The notes beneath the pieces were generated by a model, which was not told the origin of the DNA, searched no databases, and was given only the letters and a program-made list of their open reading frames with translations. From Brevibacillus thermoruber 423 (GTDB lineage Bacteria > Bacillota > Bacilli > Brevibacillales > Brevibacillaceae), in assembly GCF_000454065.1 (NCBI RefSeq), contig NZ_KE695650.1:537796-601795 (forward strand): a DNA stretch of 64,000 bases, read 5' to 3'. Position 1 is the stretch's first letter. Each line of letters starts with the position of its first letter. The position numbers were made by a program, and so were the translations under genes. Below are positions 42,880-51,593 of the stretch, one piece after another.

Positions 42880-43896
42880 GTGAAGGACGTGAACGTGATC
42901 ATTACCGGATTTGGCACGGTGGGCAGAGAAGCGGCCCGCCTGCTGGATGAGCGGCGGGAACGCTACCGGACGCGGTACGGCGTGGAGGTGAGGCTTGTCG
43001 GCGTCGCCCGTTCCCGAACCGGCTGCTACGATGATCAGGGTTTGGCCGCGGAGGTTTGGGAGGCGTTTGCGCGCGGCGAACTGGCCGGCGATCCGGCGTG
43101 TACGGGAGCCGATTTTCTCACCCGCACCCGCCCTGATGTACTGATCGAAACCGGTCCCTCCGACTACGTCACGGGCGGGGCCGGTTCCGTTTACATGAAA
43201 ACCGCGCTGGCACAGGGAACGCACGTGATTGCGGTCTCCAAAGGGGCGCTCGTCGCCGACTACCCGGGACTGGCCGCGCTGGCGAAGAAAACCGGCGCCG
43301 TCCTGAAAATCAGCGGCGCCACAGCGGCCGCACTGCCGACCGTCGATCTTCTCGAATACAATCTGGCGGGATGCGAAGCGGCCGTCGTGGAAGGCATTTT
43401 GACCGGGACGGCCAATTTTGTGCTGAGCAGCATGATGGAAGCGGACATCCCGTACGAGGAAGCGATCCGCCGGGCACAGGAACTGGGGATCGCCGAGCCC
43501 GACCCGCGCTTTGACGTGGAGGGATGGGACACCGCATGCAAGCTGACGATTATCGCCAACGCCGCGTTCGGGGCGGGCCTGCGCCTGGACGACGTGAAGC
43601 GGACGGGAATTGCGCATCTGACGCGCGCGCAGATGGACGCGTGGCGGCAGGCCGGACGCGTGCCCAAGCTCGTCGGCAGCATTCGGCGGACGGCGGAAGG
43701 GGTGAAAGCGGCCGTGGAACTTCGCCTGTACGAGCGTGACCATCCCTTCGCCCGCGTTCACGGCACGACCAAGGCCATCCGGGTCGAAACGGACGCGATG
43801 GGCGAACTGCTGGTCATCGGCGGGAAGTCCGATCCGCGCGCTGCTGCGGCGGCTGCGTTGAAAGATTTGGAGCACATCCTCCAGGCATTCGACTAG
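42880..43896 (+). CDS. hom: Homoserine dehydrogenase family protein
   Basis: 338-residue NAD(P)-dependent dehydrogenase. Rossmann motif ITGFGTVGREAA; catalytic-domain motifs VVEGILTGTANFVLSSM and DVEGWDTACKLTIIANAAFG. The C-terminal ACT domain of the long B. subtilis-type Hom is missing, and thrB/thrC are not adjacent, so this may be a second, unregulated copy or a paralogue with another substrate. GTG start with GAGGGGGAG upstream. Confidence 0.85.
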   Translation: MKDVNVIITGFGTVGREAARLLDERRERYRTRYGVEVRLVGVARSRTGCYDDQGLAAEVWEAFARGELAGDPACTGADFLTRTRPDVLIETGPSDYVTGGAGSVYMKTALAQGTHVIAVSKGALVADYPGLAALAKKTGAVLKISGATAAALPTVDLLEYNLAGCEAAVVEGILTGTANFVLSSMMEADIPYEEAIRRAQELGIAEPDPRFDVEGWDTACKLTIIANAAFGAGLRLDDVKRTGIAHLTRAQMDAWRQAGRVPKLVGSIRRTAEGVKAAVELRLYERDHPFARVHGTTKAIRVETDAMGELLVIGGKSDPRAAAAAALKDLEHILQAFD

Positions 43897-44039
43897 AACC
43901 GGCTGCCTTCCGGAAATCAAAGAGGGGCGGCCGGCGGGAAGGATGCGGCGCGAAATTGTCCGGTTCCGCCGCAAAGTGACGCACTGTTTCGAAAAAAAAC
44001 ACCGGCGCGATTCTATAGGGGAAAAAGGGGGAAGAGCGA

Positions 44040-44773
44040 ATGGCGGAAGTCAACGTGTATCATTACAATGCGTTTGGCACCGTACCCGACAAGGGCAATC
44101 CGGCGGGGGTCGTGCTTGACGCCAGCGATCTTGACGACGAGCACATGCTGGCGGTCGCCCGTCAGGTGGGTTACAACGAAACGGCATTTGTTCTGCCGGC
44201 CGAGACGGCTGATCTGCGCATTCGGTTTTTCACGCCCGGCCATGAGGTGAATCTCTGTTCGAGGGTTCCCTGGACGATTTGGCCGGGGCGATCGGGCTGA
44301 CCAGAGCCGACCTGGACGAGGAACTTCCGGTCATGTACGGCAGCACCGGCATCTGGACCCTTCTGGTTCCGGTGAAGCGGCTGGAATCCTTTCGCCGCAT
44401 GTCCCCCCGCAATGGGGCGTTTCCGGCCGTGCTCACGAGCATGCCCCGTGCGTGCGTCCACCCGTTCTGTCTGGAAACCTACGATCCGTCCGCCCAGATG
44501 CACGGACGCCATTTTTCCTCGCCGTATTCGGGAACGGTGGAGGATCCGGTGACCGGCACCGCTTCCGGGGTGATGGGCGCCTATTACGCCAGCTACATTC
44601 GCACGCCGGACGCGTGGCCGCTGTCGCTTGTCGTGGAGCAGGGGCACGAGATGGGACGGGAAGGGAACGTGCACGTCGAAGTACACCAGGCCGGTGATCA
44701 GTTGGATGTCACCATCGCGGGAACGGGCGTCTATGTACGGGAGTCGCTGGTCCGCGTCGAAATCGGCCGATGA
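44040..44773 (+). pseudogene. Broken phzF-family isomerase gene
   Basis: The 5' part encodes the PhzF N-terminus ([44 protein letters not shown]). At about 44254 the expected continuation (Gly-His-Ala-Thr...) is missing, and the frame runs to a stop at 44300. In another frame, from about 44253, the family resumes ([21 protein letters not shown] ... [11 protein letters not shown] ... [15 protein letters not shown]) to 44773. So an internal deletion of roughly 50-80 codons has caused a frameshift. Both pieces keep good codon usage, so the loss is recent. Intact PhzF proteins are about 260-300 residues. Confidence 0.88.
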
Positions 44774-44783
44774 CGCCGCCAGC

Positions 44784-44820
44784 AAAAAAGCCGTGCCTCT
44801 CACGCGAGAAGCACGGCTTG
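44784..44820 (-). terminator. Terminator of the CAP-domain gene
   Basis: Minus strand AAGCCGTGC pairs with GCACGGCTT, followed by TTTT. Confidence 0.85.
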
Positions 44821-44839
44821 CTGATTCTCTGTTCGCTGG

Positions 44840-45544
44840 TTATCCGGTAAATTCCTGCACCCAGTACCCGTTGTGGTAGGCCACGCCAATTTTCGTGAAG
44901 TTCGGATTCAAAATATTGGCACGATGGCCTTGGCTGTTCATCCATTGCTGCATGACTTCCTGCGGGCTGCGCTGACCCATGGCGATATTTTCGCCGGCGG
45001 TTCTGAAGGTGATGCCGTATCGTTTCATCATGTCAAACGGAGAACCGTAGGTCGGGCTGGTGTGGCTGAAGTAATGGTTTTGGTACATGTCGACCGCTTT
45101 GTCCATGGCCACTTTGGACAGGGCGCTGTCCAGCGTCAGCGGCTTCAACCCGGCTTTGGCGCGCTCCTGGTTCACCAGGTCGGCCACCTGCTTGGCAAAT
45201 TGGGAAACGGACGGTGCCGCTTGTTGGGCCGGAGCTTTCGGCTGGGCAACGACCTGGTTGCCGGTCGGAGCGGCAGGCTTCTGTACCGGGTACTGTACCG
45301 GCAGTTGAACCGGTTTTTGAACCGGCTGTTTCACCGGGACCGGCATGTACACTTTCCATACGGGGCTTACGTTCGGTGCTTGTTGGAAAGAACCGAAGTA
45401 TTGAAAGTAGGGGAACCACTGTTTTTGGCCGGCGATCGATTTGTACGGGCAAGTCGTCGCGGCAAATGCGGACGTGGAAATGCTGGTGACGGCCAATCCC
45501 ATAGCGATGGCGATGATCGGCTTGGCAAATCGTTTCATGTGCAC
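44840..45544 (-). CDS. Secreted CAP-domain (SCP/YkwD-like) protein
   Basis: 234-residue exported protein. Signal peptide to about residue 29 (MGLAVTSISTSAFA). Residues 60-95 form a Pro-Val repeat linker (PVPVKQPVQKPVQLPVQYPV). The C-terminal 125 residues are a CAP domain: VADLVNQERAKAGLKPLTLD, SHTSPTYGSPFDMM, GENIAMGQRSPQEVMQQWMN, SQGHRANILNPNF and IGVAYHNGYWVQEF, with the metal/cavity histidines kept. Start GTG at 45544 (AAAGGAG 5 bases upstream) or ATG at 45538. It lies directly behind a c-di-AMP riboswitch, which fits a role in the cell wall. Confidence 0.93.
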   Translation of the reverse strand: MHMKRFAKPIIAIAMGLAVTSISTSAFAATTCPYKSIAGQKQWFPYFQYFGSFQQAPNVSPVWKVYMPVPVKQPVQKPVQLPVQYPVQKPAAPTGNQVVAQPKAPAQQAAPSVSQFAKQVADLVNQERAKAGLKPLTLDSALSKVAMDKAVDMYQNHYFSHTSPTYGSPFDMMKRYGITFRTAGENIAMGQRSPQEVMQQWMNSQGHRANILNPNFTKIGVAYHNGYWVQEFTG

Positions 45545-45559
45545 ATCGTCTCCTTTTCT

Positions 45560-45690
45560 TCGCCTACGAGGTTAGTTGTCGGGTTGGGATTGAGGAGACA
45601 ACCCTTCGCCATTCGGCGATTCACCCCATGCAGACCGTGGTCTGCAAAAAAAGTCCCCCGCACTTCCGCTGTCGGAAGTTTCGGCTTGTT
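45560..45690 (-). promoter_or_regulatory. c-di-AMP riboswitch (ydaO/yuaA type)
   Basis: Reading the minus strand: AAGCCGAAACTTCCGACAGC with GCGGAAGTGCGGGGGAC, then TGCATGGGGTGAATCGCC, GGCGAAGGGTTGTCTCC, and AATCCCAACCCGACAACTAA CCTCGTAGGC. These match the ydaO consensus blocks in order (GCCGAA..., GGGGU-AAUC, AGGG, CCC-ACCCGACAGCUAAC, GGAGGC). The element ends about 8 bases before the ribosome site of the CAP gene, so control may be at translation initiation. It should switch the gene off when c-di-AMP is high. Confidence 0.88.
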
Positions 45691-45874
45691 TTTGGCTCGG
45701 TTACGAGGATAACAAAGATACCGGCAAAAGGGAACCTTCAAAATATGGAAACGATGGTCGCTCAGCGTGACGACCGGCGGAATGACGCCAGCCGCGCCCG
45801 CTGTCATCGGCGGTATAGCAATCTCGGAAATGGAACCATACTAAACGGGAAACCAAAACGGGAGGCGATGAGGG

Positions 45875-46030
45875 ATGGACAAACAGACGGATGTCAATGT
45901 GGAACTGCAGCAGGTGGGCGCGTATCCGACAAAGCAGAAAATGCACCAGCAAAACGTGCCGCTGCTGGATGAGGAGGCGCACGAGACGCCCCCGACGAAG
46001 CAGCCTTCCGCCGAAGATACGCAGGGTTGA
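45875..46030 (+). CDS. Small hypothetical protein (51 aa)
   Basis: 51-residue charged peptide, MDKQTDVNVELQQVGAYPTK continuing to SAEDTQG, rich in Gln, Glu, Pro. GGAGG (45861-45865) lies 9 bases before the ATG, and a strong terminator follows about 50 bases after the stop. No signal peptide or membrane span. Unknown; probably a lineage-specific small protein. Confidence 0.6.
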   Translation: MDKQTDVNVELQQVGAYPTKQKMHQQNVPLLDEEAHETPPTKQPSAEDTQG

Positions 46031-46077
46031 CCAGGCTGTCAGTCCGGCGGAACGATTACCGACAGGGAGTAGAGGAA

Positions 46078-46115
46078 CAAAAAGGTTATCCTGCCCAGGC
46101 GGGATAACCTTTTTT
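46078..46115 (+). terminator. Terminator after the 51-aa gene
   Basis: AAAAGGTTATCC pairs with GGATAACCTTTT, followed by TT. Confidence 0.92.
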
Positions 46116-46202
46116 CATGACGTTCGTGACGGCCGGCGTTGGCAAATCGACGTGCTCCCACCCATTCCGCCATACATGAAGAAAAAGTTTTGAATAACAA
46201 GA

Positions 46203-46237
46203 ATGCTTCTTGTCGTCAGAAGCATGGATGATAGAAT
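46203..46237 (+). promoter_or_regulatory. Promoter with overlapping inverted repeat
   Basis: ATGCTTCT-N7-AGAAGCAT (46203-46225) is a perfect 8-base inverted repeat. A weak sigma-A promoter, TTGTCG-N16-TAGAAT (46210-46237), overlaps it, so the repeat could be an operator for the APH-like gene. Confidence 0.45.
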
Positions 46238-46267
46238 GAAAAAGCTGCCATTTCTGGGAGGTGTAAC

Positions 46268-47233
46268 ATGACCGGACAAATCGAATGGTTGCAAAGCAAA
46301 AGTCCCGCCCTTTGTTCAGCAGTCGGCATCGAGCCGATTCACAAAGGATTTTCGTCCGACAGAAAATACCTGGTCCGCATGGAGTCGGGAGAACGGCGAG
46401 TCCTGCGCATTGCGGACCAGAGCCGCTGGGAACGAAAGCGGTCGGAGTTTCACACCCTCCACGCCCTGCAGCCGTTCGGGGCGAGCATTCCGCAGCCGAT
46501 TGAATGCGGGATCGCAGAGGACCTGCAGCTTTGCTACATCCTGCTGTCCCATATCGACGGAGAGGACGCCAGGGACATCCTGCCTCTCTGTACGGAAGAA
46601 GAACAGTTCTGCATCGGATGGCAGGCGGGTCAAGACCTGAGAAAACTGCACCAGCTTCACGCTCCGTCCGACATCCCCGCCTGGCATTCGCGAGCCGTCC
46701 AAAAACACGCGAGATACCTCGAAGCGTATCGCACCGCTGGTCTGGCCATCCCGCACGACGAGAAAATCATGGTGTTTGTGGAAGAAAACAAAGCGTATCT
46801 GCGCAAGCGGCCAAACCGGTTCCAGCACGATGACTTCCACGTGGGCAATCTGATCGCAAAGGACAAGCAGTACGCTGGGGCCATCGATTTCGACCGGTTC
46901 GATTGGGGAGACCCCATCCACGACTTTTGCAAGCTGGCCTTGTTCAGCAGGGAGGTAAGCGTTCCCTTTTGCATCGGCCAGATCTGCGGATATTTTTATC
47001 CGAACGAGATCCCGCCGGCGTTTTGGACGCTGTACACGGTCTACGTGGCGATGAGCCTGTTCTCCGCCGTGGTCTGGACCGTCCGCGTGGCTCCGGACCA
47101 GCTTCAGGAGATGCTCATCCGAGTGCGGCTCATTGCGGAAGATCACCTGTATTTTGAACGCGTGGAACCGGCGTGGTTTTCGGCAGACCGCGACAAGTGG
47201 GAATCGGTTGTGCGGTCGCTGTGCCAACATTGA
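46268..47233 (+). CDS. Aminoglycoside phosphotransferase (APH) family kinase
   Basis: 321-residue protein-kinase-like fold enzyme. The N-lobe has KGFSSDRKYLVRM and RRVLRIA; the catalytic loop is FQHDDFHVGNLI (Brenner motif HxDxxxxN), and the metal-binding AIDFDRFDWGDPIHDF follows. This is closest to the APH/Mph/choline-kinase group. It may modify an antibiotic or a metabolite; the substrate cannot be read from sequence. GGGAGGTG precedes the ATG, and comB follows after 37 bases. Confidence 0.87.
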   Translation: MTGQIEWLQSKSPALCSAVGIEPIHKGFSSDRKYLVRMESGERRVLRIADQSRWERKRSEFHTLHALQPFGASIPQPIECGIAEDLQLCYILLSHIDGEDARDILPLCTEEEQFCIGWQAGQDLRKLHQLHAPSDIPAWHSRAVQKHARYLEAYRTAGLAIPHDEKIMVFVEENKAYLRKRPNRFQHDDFHVGNLIAKDKQYAGAIDFDRFDWGDPIHDFCKLALFSREVSVPFCIGQICGYFYPNEIPPAFWTLYTVYVAMSLFSAVVWTVRVAPDQLQEMLIRVRLIAEDHLYFERVEPAWFSADRDKWESVVRSLCQH

Positions 47234-47270
47234 TGGTGAACACGCAATCCTGGAAAGGTAGGGGAAGAAA

Positions 47271-48005
47271 ATGGCGGATGTGGCGGTGTTTCAGCAAAAC
47301 GGGTTTCACGCCCGGTTTGATTGGGGGTATGAAGGGGTAAAAGCCTTGGCCCCCGTTTCCGACATCGTCGTGATCGTCGATGTGCTCTCGTTTACCACCT
47401 GCGTCGATGTCGTCCTCACTCGGGGCGGAGTGGTATATCCGTATCGCTTTCGGGACGCGTCCGCCTCGGAATACGCGGCCAGGGTCCATGCCGTTTTGGC
47501 CGGCAAACGCGGCGAACCCATCTCGCTGTCTCCCGCTTCGCTCTCCGCGATTCACGAGGGGTGCCGGATCGTACTGCCGTCGCCCAACGGGGCCACGTGC
47601 GCCTTTTTGGCAAAGGACAGCGGCGCGGTCGTGGTGGCCGGCAGTTTGCGAAATGCCTCGGCGGTGGCCCGGTTCATCCGACAAACAGGGGGCGTCGTCA
47701 CGGTGATCGCCAGCGGGGAGCGGTGGCCGGACGGCAGCCTCCGTCCCGCTTTCGAGGACATGGTTGCGGCTGGGGCGATCCTCGGCGAGCTTAGCGGGTA
47801 CCGGCTTTCTCCGGAGGCCCGCCTGGCTGTTGCTGCCTTTGATACCGCCAAGCCGGAGCTGTACCCGCTGCTGTGTGAGTCCGCCTCGGGACGGGAGCTG
47901 ATCGCGGCGGGATTTGCCGAGGATGTGGCGATCGCTTCCGCTTGGAATGCCAGTCAGACGGTTCCTGTGCTCAATCGGGAAGGGGCGTTTGTCCCCGGAC
48001 GATAG
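47271..48005 (+). CDS. comB: 2-phosphosulfolactate phosphatase family (ComB)
   Basis: 244-residue Mg-dependent phosphatase of the ComB family. VVIVDVLSFTTCVDVVLTRG, LPSPNGATCAFLA, VVAGSLRNASAVARF and IASGERWPDGSLRPAFED are the family core. ComB acts in coenzyme M and sulfolactate synthesis; in Bacillales sulfolactate is a spore component, so a spore role is plausible. ComA and ComC are not adjacent. GGGGAAG precedes the ATG. Confidence 0.9.
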   Translation: MADVAVFQQNGFHARFDWGYEGVKALAPVSDIVVIVDVLSFTTCVDVVLTRGGVVYPYRFRDASASEYAARVHAVLAGKRGEPISLSPASLSAIHEGCRIVLPSPNGATCAFLAKDSGAVVVAGSLRNASAVARFIRQTGGVVTVIASGERWPDGSLRPAFEDMVAAGAILGELSGYRLSPEARLAVAAFDTAKPELYPLLCESASGRELIAAGFAEDVAIASAWNASQTVPVLNREGAFVPGR

Positions 48006-48137
48006 TGGGGGAGGAAGCCATGCAGATGTTTTTTCATCCCCCTGCCGCCAAGCCGACGCGCAGGCAGCCGAGAACCGTCGGCAAGCAATCTTTGATGCTC
48101 TTCAAGAAACTCTCCTCTGAATTAAACAGTCGTTTAA

Positions 48138-48383
48138 AAGAGCTCTTTCGTCTTCACTCGCGTAATCTCCTCAATCATAATGTCATGTCTGATATACTCG
48201 GTCGCGACGAGCACGAGCGCAGGGTCTCTCGTCTTGACCGCCCAAGCGGAAGAGGTATCACCTCCAACGATAGTGGTTATGCAGCTACCTACCCGTAAAG
48301 TTGCTGCACACTTGACTGTCAATCAACAACCGTATGTGCCTGATGGCAAAAGGTACCTCGTACTGGCTCCGTACCTGGAATGA
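48138..48383 (+). pseudogene. Decayed secreted-protein fragment
   Basis: Frame from 48138 reads as an export signal (SFVFTRVISSIIMSCLIYSV, then ATSTSAGSLVLTAQAEE) followed by about 45 mature residues (PTIVVMQLPTRK, HLTVNQQPYVPDGKRYLVLA, PYLE) and a stop. No usable start exists: a TAA lies just before, and the internal ATG at 48180 has no ribosome site. The tail resembles the opening of copper-amine-oxidase-like 'stalk' domains. I read it as a gene remnant missing both ends; a tiny bacteriocin-like gene is less likely. Confidence 0.4.
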
Positions 48384-48476
48384 CGAGAAACTCAGATAAC
48401 AAAAAGCGGTGTTTACAGGGACACGAATCGGACCATGTGATTCTTTTGCCGAGGGTAACGTCCATACGAGATGGAC

Positions 48477-48505
48477 TTGATCCATGCAGGTAGGTGTACT
48501 ATAAT
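48477..48505 (+). promoter_or_regulatory. Sigma-A promoter of the DUF1430/ABC operon
   Basis: TTGATC, exactly 17 bases, TATAAT. This gives a 5' leader of about 140 AT-rich bases before the TTG start at 48655. Confidence 0.75.
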
Positions 48506-48654
48506 TACAAACAATTTGATTGGTGAATAATAACAAAATATAAAAATTAACCCAAAAAAACAACTGTTTTCAATGGGAGAAATGAACAGCAAGCGGCAAA
48601 CAAACTCAGACACATGGTGAGGGTGAATGGTCATCCAATGGAGGAGAGGGTACA

Positions 48655-50946
48655 TTGAAAAAGATACTATCGAGTTTGCTGCTCTTTCTATTCGCGGTGT
48701 CTTTTCTGTTGGCTTACCATCAAGCCTATCGGGATGAACTCGATCAACTGGAAAAGGCAGGAGAGGAGATTTCAAAGCCGTTTACGATTCCCAACTATGC
48801 CAATTTTGCTTCACCGGATGAGATGTACCCGATCTTATTCGAAGCGGCCGTCGAAACCAGGGTCAATCTCTTCCGAACACACATCGATTACAGTGTGGAT
48901 GACGAGGTCCGGATTCACAAATACGTGCTGCTGACAGACAACACCCGGTTGTTTGATTCCTTTCGATTGAAAAGCGGCAGATTTCTGACTGCGGAAGACA
49001 CCCAACAGGGCAATTCGTTTCTATCCACGGCAGACTCCGGAGACGAGGATCAGGTGGGGCGGATCAAGAGTTTCGGAAACCATACCCTGTTCGAAATGAA
49101 ACCGCTCCGGTTTGCTTATAAACACCTTCCCGTAGAAGGCCGGTATTTTGTGGAGGCATCTGAGGCACAATACAAGGAGTTTGTTGAACGCATCATCAAC
49201 AAGATCATGGCTGCTAAACTGGTTGACCAGGGGACTCTGCTTACTCCTGAAGATTTCAAGGGTCAATCTAACAATTCTGGAGAAATGGAAATCGAGGATG
49301 ATTTCTTCGCATATATCAGGTACGTGATTGTTATCATCACGATCTTTATGCTCATTTACTATATGTTTAACGAATCCAAGCGGATCGGCGTGTTGAAAAT
49401 GCACGGCCTGTCCAACGTGCGCCTGTGGTACGTCGTTGTCGGGAGATTGATTACCGTTGTTTTTGCGCTGGCCGCGGTGATCTCTATACTAGCGTCCTTG
49501 GTAATAAAAGATACGACTGGTCAGTTCATGGGAAGCGTCTTCCTCTCTCAATTGACGAGTTATGTCATTGTCACGTTGATTTCACTCATCGCGTATATCT
49601 TTCTTTCTCGAATAAAGATTGTCGACGTGATCAAAAACCGCAAGGAAACGAATGGCATCTTTGCATTGAACACGCTGCTCAAGACCGGATGCTCCCTCTT
49701 TCTCATCCTGGTCATCCTTTCCATCTGGAGCCAGTATCATGATTTGCGCATCAAACAGGAAAATCTGAAAAGCTGGGAGCGCAGCAAGGATTACGGTGTG
49801 TTCTATCCCCTAAAGGTCGGGAACGATTTGGAGGATATAGAGAAAGGTGCGCACAAAATGACGGTAACGCAAGTCACGGCCCTTTATCCTCTACTCAACC
49901 GCATGGGAGCCGTATTCATCGATGCGGGGGACTATGAGCAAACAGCGCTTCGTTTGAACAGTGGGTTTGACGGTATACGTACTATATCGGTAAATCCTAA
50001 TTATCTGCGGGAGTTTCCCGTCTATAATGCACAAAATCATCCTGTGATGATTTCCGAGGATACGAGCGATTTGATTTTGCTTGTACCTGCAAAATATCGC
50101 AGCAATGAAAAAGATATTTTGGATTACATCAAGAAATCCAGAAAAAGTCGTGCGGAAGGGGATGAAAACCTGTTTCACGTGGAGGTTCCCGATCGCGTGC
50201 GGAATCAAGCGTTGAAAATCATCTGGATCGCAAACGGGCAGAAAATATTCAGCTTCAATCCGGAAGTATTTCGCACGGAAAACAATATGATTGTCGATCC
50301 GATCATCCAGGTGGTCACCGAGAAAAACAGTCTCGTTGCAGACAAGGCAAACATGATGAGTGGTGGCGGGGGGCGCGATCCGTTGAAAGTGAAACTGATC
50401 AACAGAGACACCGAGCGGACGTTACAGGCGCTTGAACCTGAATTAAAAAGGCTGAAACTGGATGACAACCTGACAAGCCTGATCACCGTCGAACAGTACG
50501 TGTTGGGGCAGATATACGAGCTGCAAAAGCAGAGGAACCAGCTATTGTTCATCAGCCTCGGACTGGCAGCGGGATTGTTGGTGCTTGTTGTGCAGAATTT
50601 GAGCGTATTTTTCAGCAAATACCAGCAAAGAATTATCGTTCGTCGATTGTTTGGGACGGGTTTCTTCCGAACGTACAAGGAGTATCTGTGGCTGTTGACA
50701 GCGACCTGGGTGATTCAGATTGGCATTTGTTTCCTGATGAACAACGGGCTGGCATCCCTTCTGTTGCAGGAGGCGGCGAGGGTTTTTGCCGTGGCGACAT
50801 CCATCCACGAGGCCATGGGTTCCTCTGACATCAACGTGCTTGCAGCAGGCGTCGGGGTGGTGGCCGTGGAATTTGCAGCGTCTGTTCTTGCACTCTTCGT
50901 GATCGAGCATCGGAACAAAGTGAACATCCTGAAAGGGGAGGGATAA
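48655..50946 (+). CDS. Bacteriocin-associated integral membrane protein (DUF1430)
   Basis: 763-residue membrane protein of the DUF1430/'bacteriocin-associated integral membrane protein' type. Layout: N-terminal helix (MKKILSSLLLFLFAVSFLLAY), external domain to about residue 220, three membrane helices near 225-325, a fourth near 345, a second large external domain, then three helices at the C-terminus. This is the FtsX/MacB-style permease plan with doubled external domains. AGGAGAGGG precedes the TTG start. The next gene is its ATPase, 5 bases after the stop. Codon use is more AT-rich than neighbouring genes, suggesting transfer. Confidence 0.85.
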   Translation: MKKILSSLLLFLFAVSFLLAYHQAYRDELDQLEKAGEEISKPFTIPNYANFASPDEMYPILFEAAVETRVNLFRTHIDYSVDDEVRIHKYVLLTDNTRLFDSFRLKSGRFLTAEDTQQGNSFLSTADSGDEDQVGRIKSFGNHTLFEMKPLRFAYKHLPVEGRYFVEASEAQYKEFVERIINKIMAAKLVDQGTLLTPEDFKGQSNNSGEMEIEDDFFAYIRYVIVIITIFMLIYYMFNESKRIGVLKMHGLSNVRLWYVVVGRLITVVFALAAVISILASLVIKDTTGQFMGSVFLSQLTSYVIVTLISLIAYIFLSRIKIVDVIKNRKETNGIFALNTLLKTGCSLFLILVILSIWSQYHDLRIKQENLKSWERSKDYGVFYPLKVGNDLEDIEKGAHKMTVTQVTALYPLLNRMGAVFIDAGDYEQTALRLNSGFDGIRTISVNPNYLREFPVYNAQNHPVMISEDTSDLILLVPAKYRSNEKDILDYIKKSRKSRAEGDENLFHVEVPDRVRNQALKIIWIANGQKIFSFNPEVFRTENNMIVDPIIQVVTEKNSLVADKANMMSGGGGRDPLKVKLINRDTERTLQALEPELKRLKLDDNLTSLITVEQYVLGQIYELQKQRNQLLFISLGLAAGLLVLVVQNLSVFFSKYQQRIIVRRLFGTGFFRTYKEYLWLLTATWVIQIGICFLMNNGLASLLLQEAARVFAVATSIHEAMGSSDINVLAAGVGVVAVEFAASVLALFVIEHRNKVNILKGEG

Positions 50947-50951
50947 GCGGC

Positions 50952-51593
50952 ATGAACACGGTATGCGAACTGGTGGATGTCAGCAAGCGCTATCAAGACC
51001 ACGTGGTTCTTGACCAGATACATTTGCAGGTCTGCGAGGGGGAGATGCTCGCCATTACCGGGAAAAGCGGTTCCGGCAAGACAACCGTTCTCAATATCAT
51101 GGGATTGCTGGAAAAGCCGAGCAGCGGTACTGTCAAACTGTTTGGCGAGAACAGCCCACGGATTGGTTCGGCTCAGGCAAACAGGCTTCTCCGGACCAGA
51201 ATCGCTTATCTGTTCCAGAATTACGCATTGATTGATGATGCGTCGGTGGACGAAAATCTTGAAATCCCGCTACTCTATTCAAAGGCAGCGAGAAAGGAAA
51301 AGCAAAAACGAAAGCTGGATGCGCTTGAGAAGGTGGGGCTGGATATTCCGCTCAAGCAGAAAATATATGGCCTTTCAGGCGGGGAGCAGCAGCGGGTGGC
51401 AATCGCGAGAATCCTGTTAAAACCCTGCGAGCTCATCCTTGCCGATGAACCCACGGGCTCATTGGATGCCGACAACCGGAACGAAATCGTAAAGCTGCTG
51501 CAGGGACTCAATCAGGAAGGCAAAACCATCGTCATCGTTACGCACGATCCGTACGTTGCGGAAGCGTGTGACAGAATCGTTAAACTGTCGTGA
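50952..51593 (+). CDS. ABC transporter ATP-binding protein, lactococcin 972-type group
   Basis: 213-residue ATPase of the MacB/LolD class. Walker A TGKSGSGKTT, Q-loop YLFQNYALIDD, signature LSGGEQQRVAIAR, Walker B LILADEPTGSLD and switch VIVTHD are intact. The YLFQNYALIDDASVDENLEI segment is typical of the ATPases paired with DUF1430 permeases that export or resist lactococcin-972-like bacteriocins. Partner of the preceding gene. Confidence 0.9.
   Translation: MNTVCELVDVSKRYQDHVVLDQIHLQVCEGEMLAITGKSGSGKTTVLNIMGLLEKPSSGTVKLFGENSPRIGSAQANRLLRTRIAYLFQNYALIDDASVDENLEIPLLYSKAARKEKQKRKLDALEKVGLDIPLKQKIYGLSGGEQQRVAIARILLKPCELILADEPTGSLDADNRNEIVKLLQGLNQEGKTIVIVTHDPYVAEACDRIVKLS

Noticed and set aside
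48020..48298. ATG with good ribosome site just after comB starting a 92-codon frame
   Set aside because: The product has no domain, its composition shifts midway, and a more protein-like frame overlaps it; kept only as part of the debris finding.
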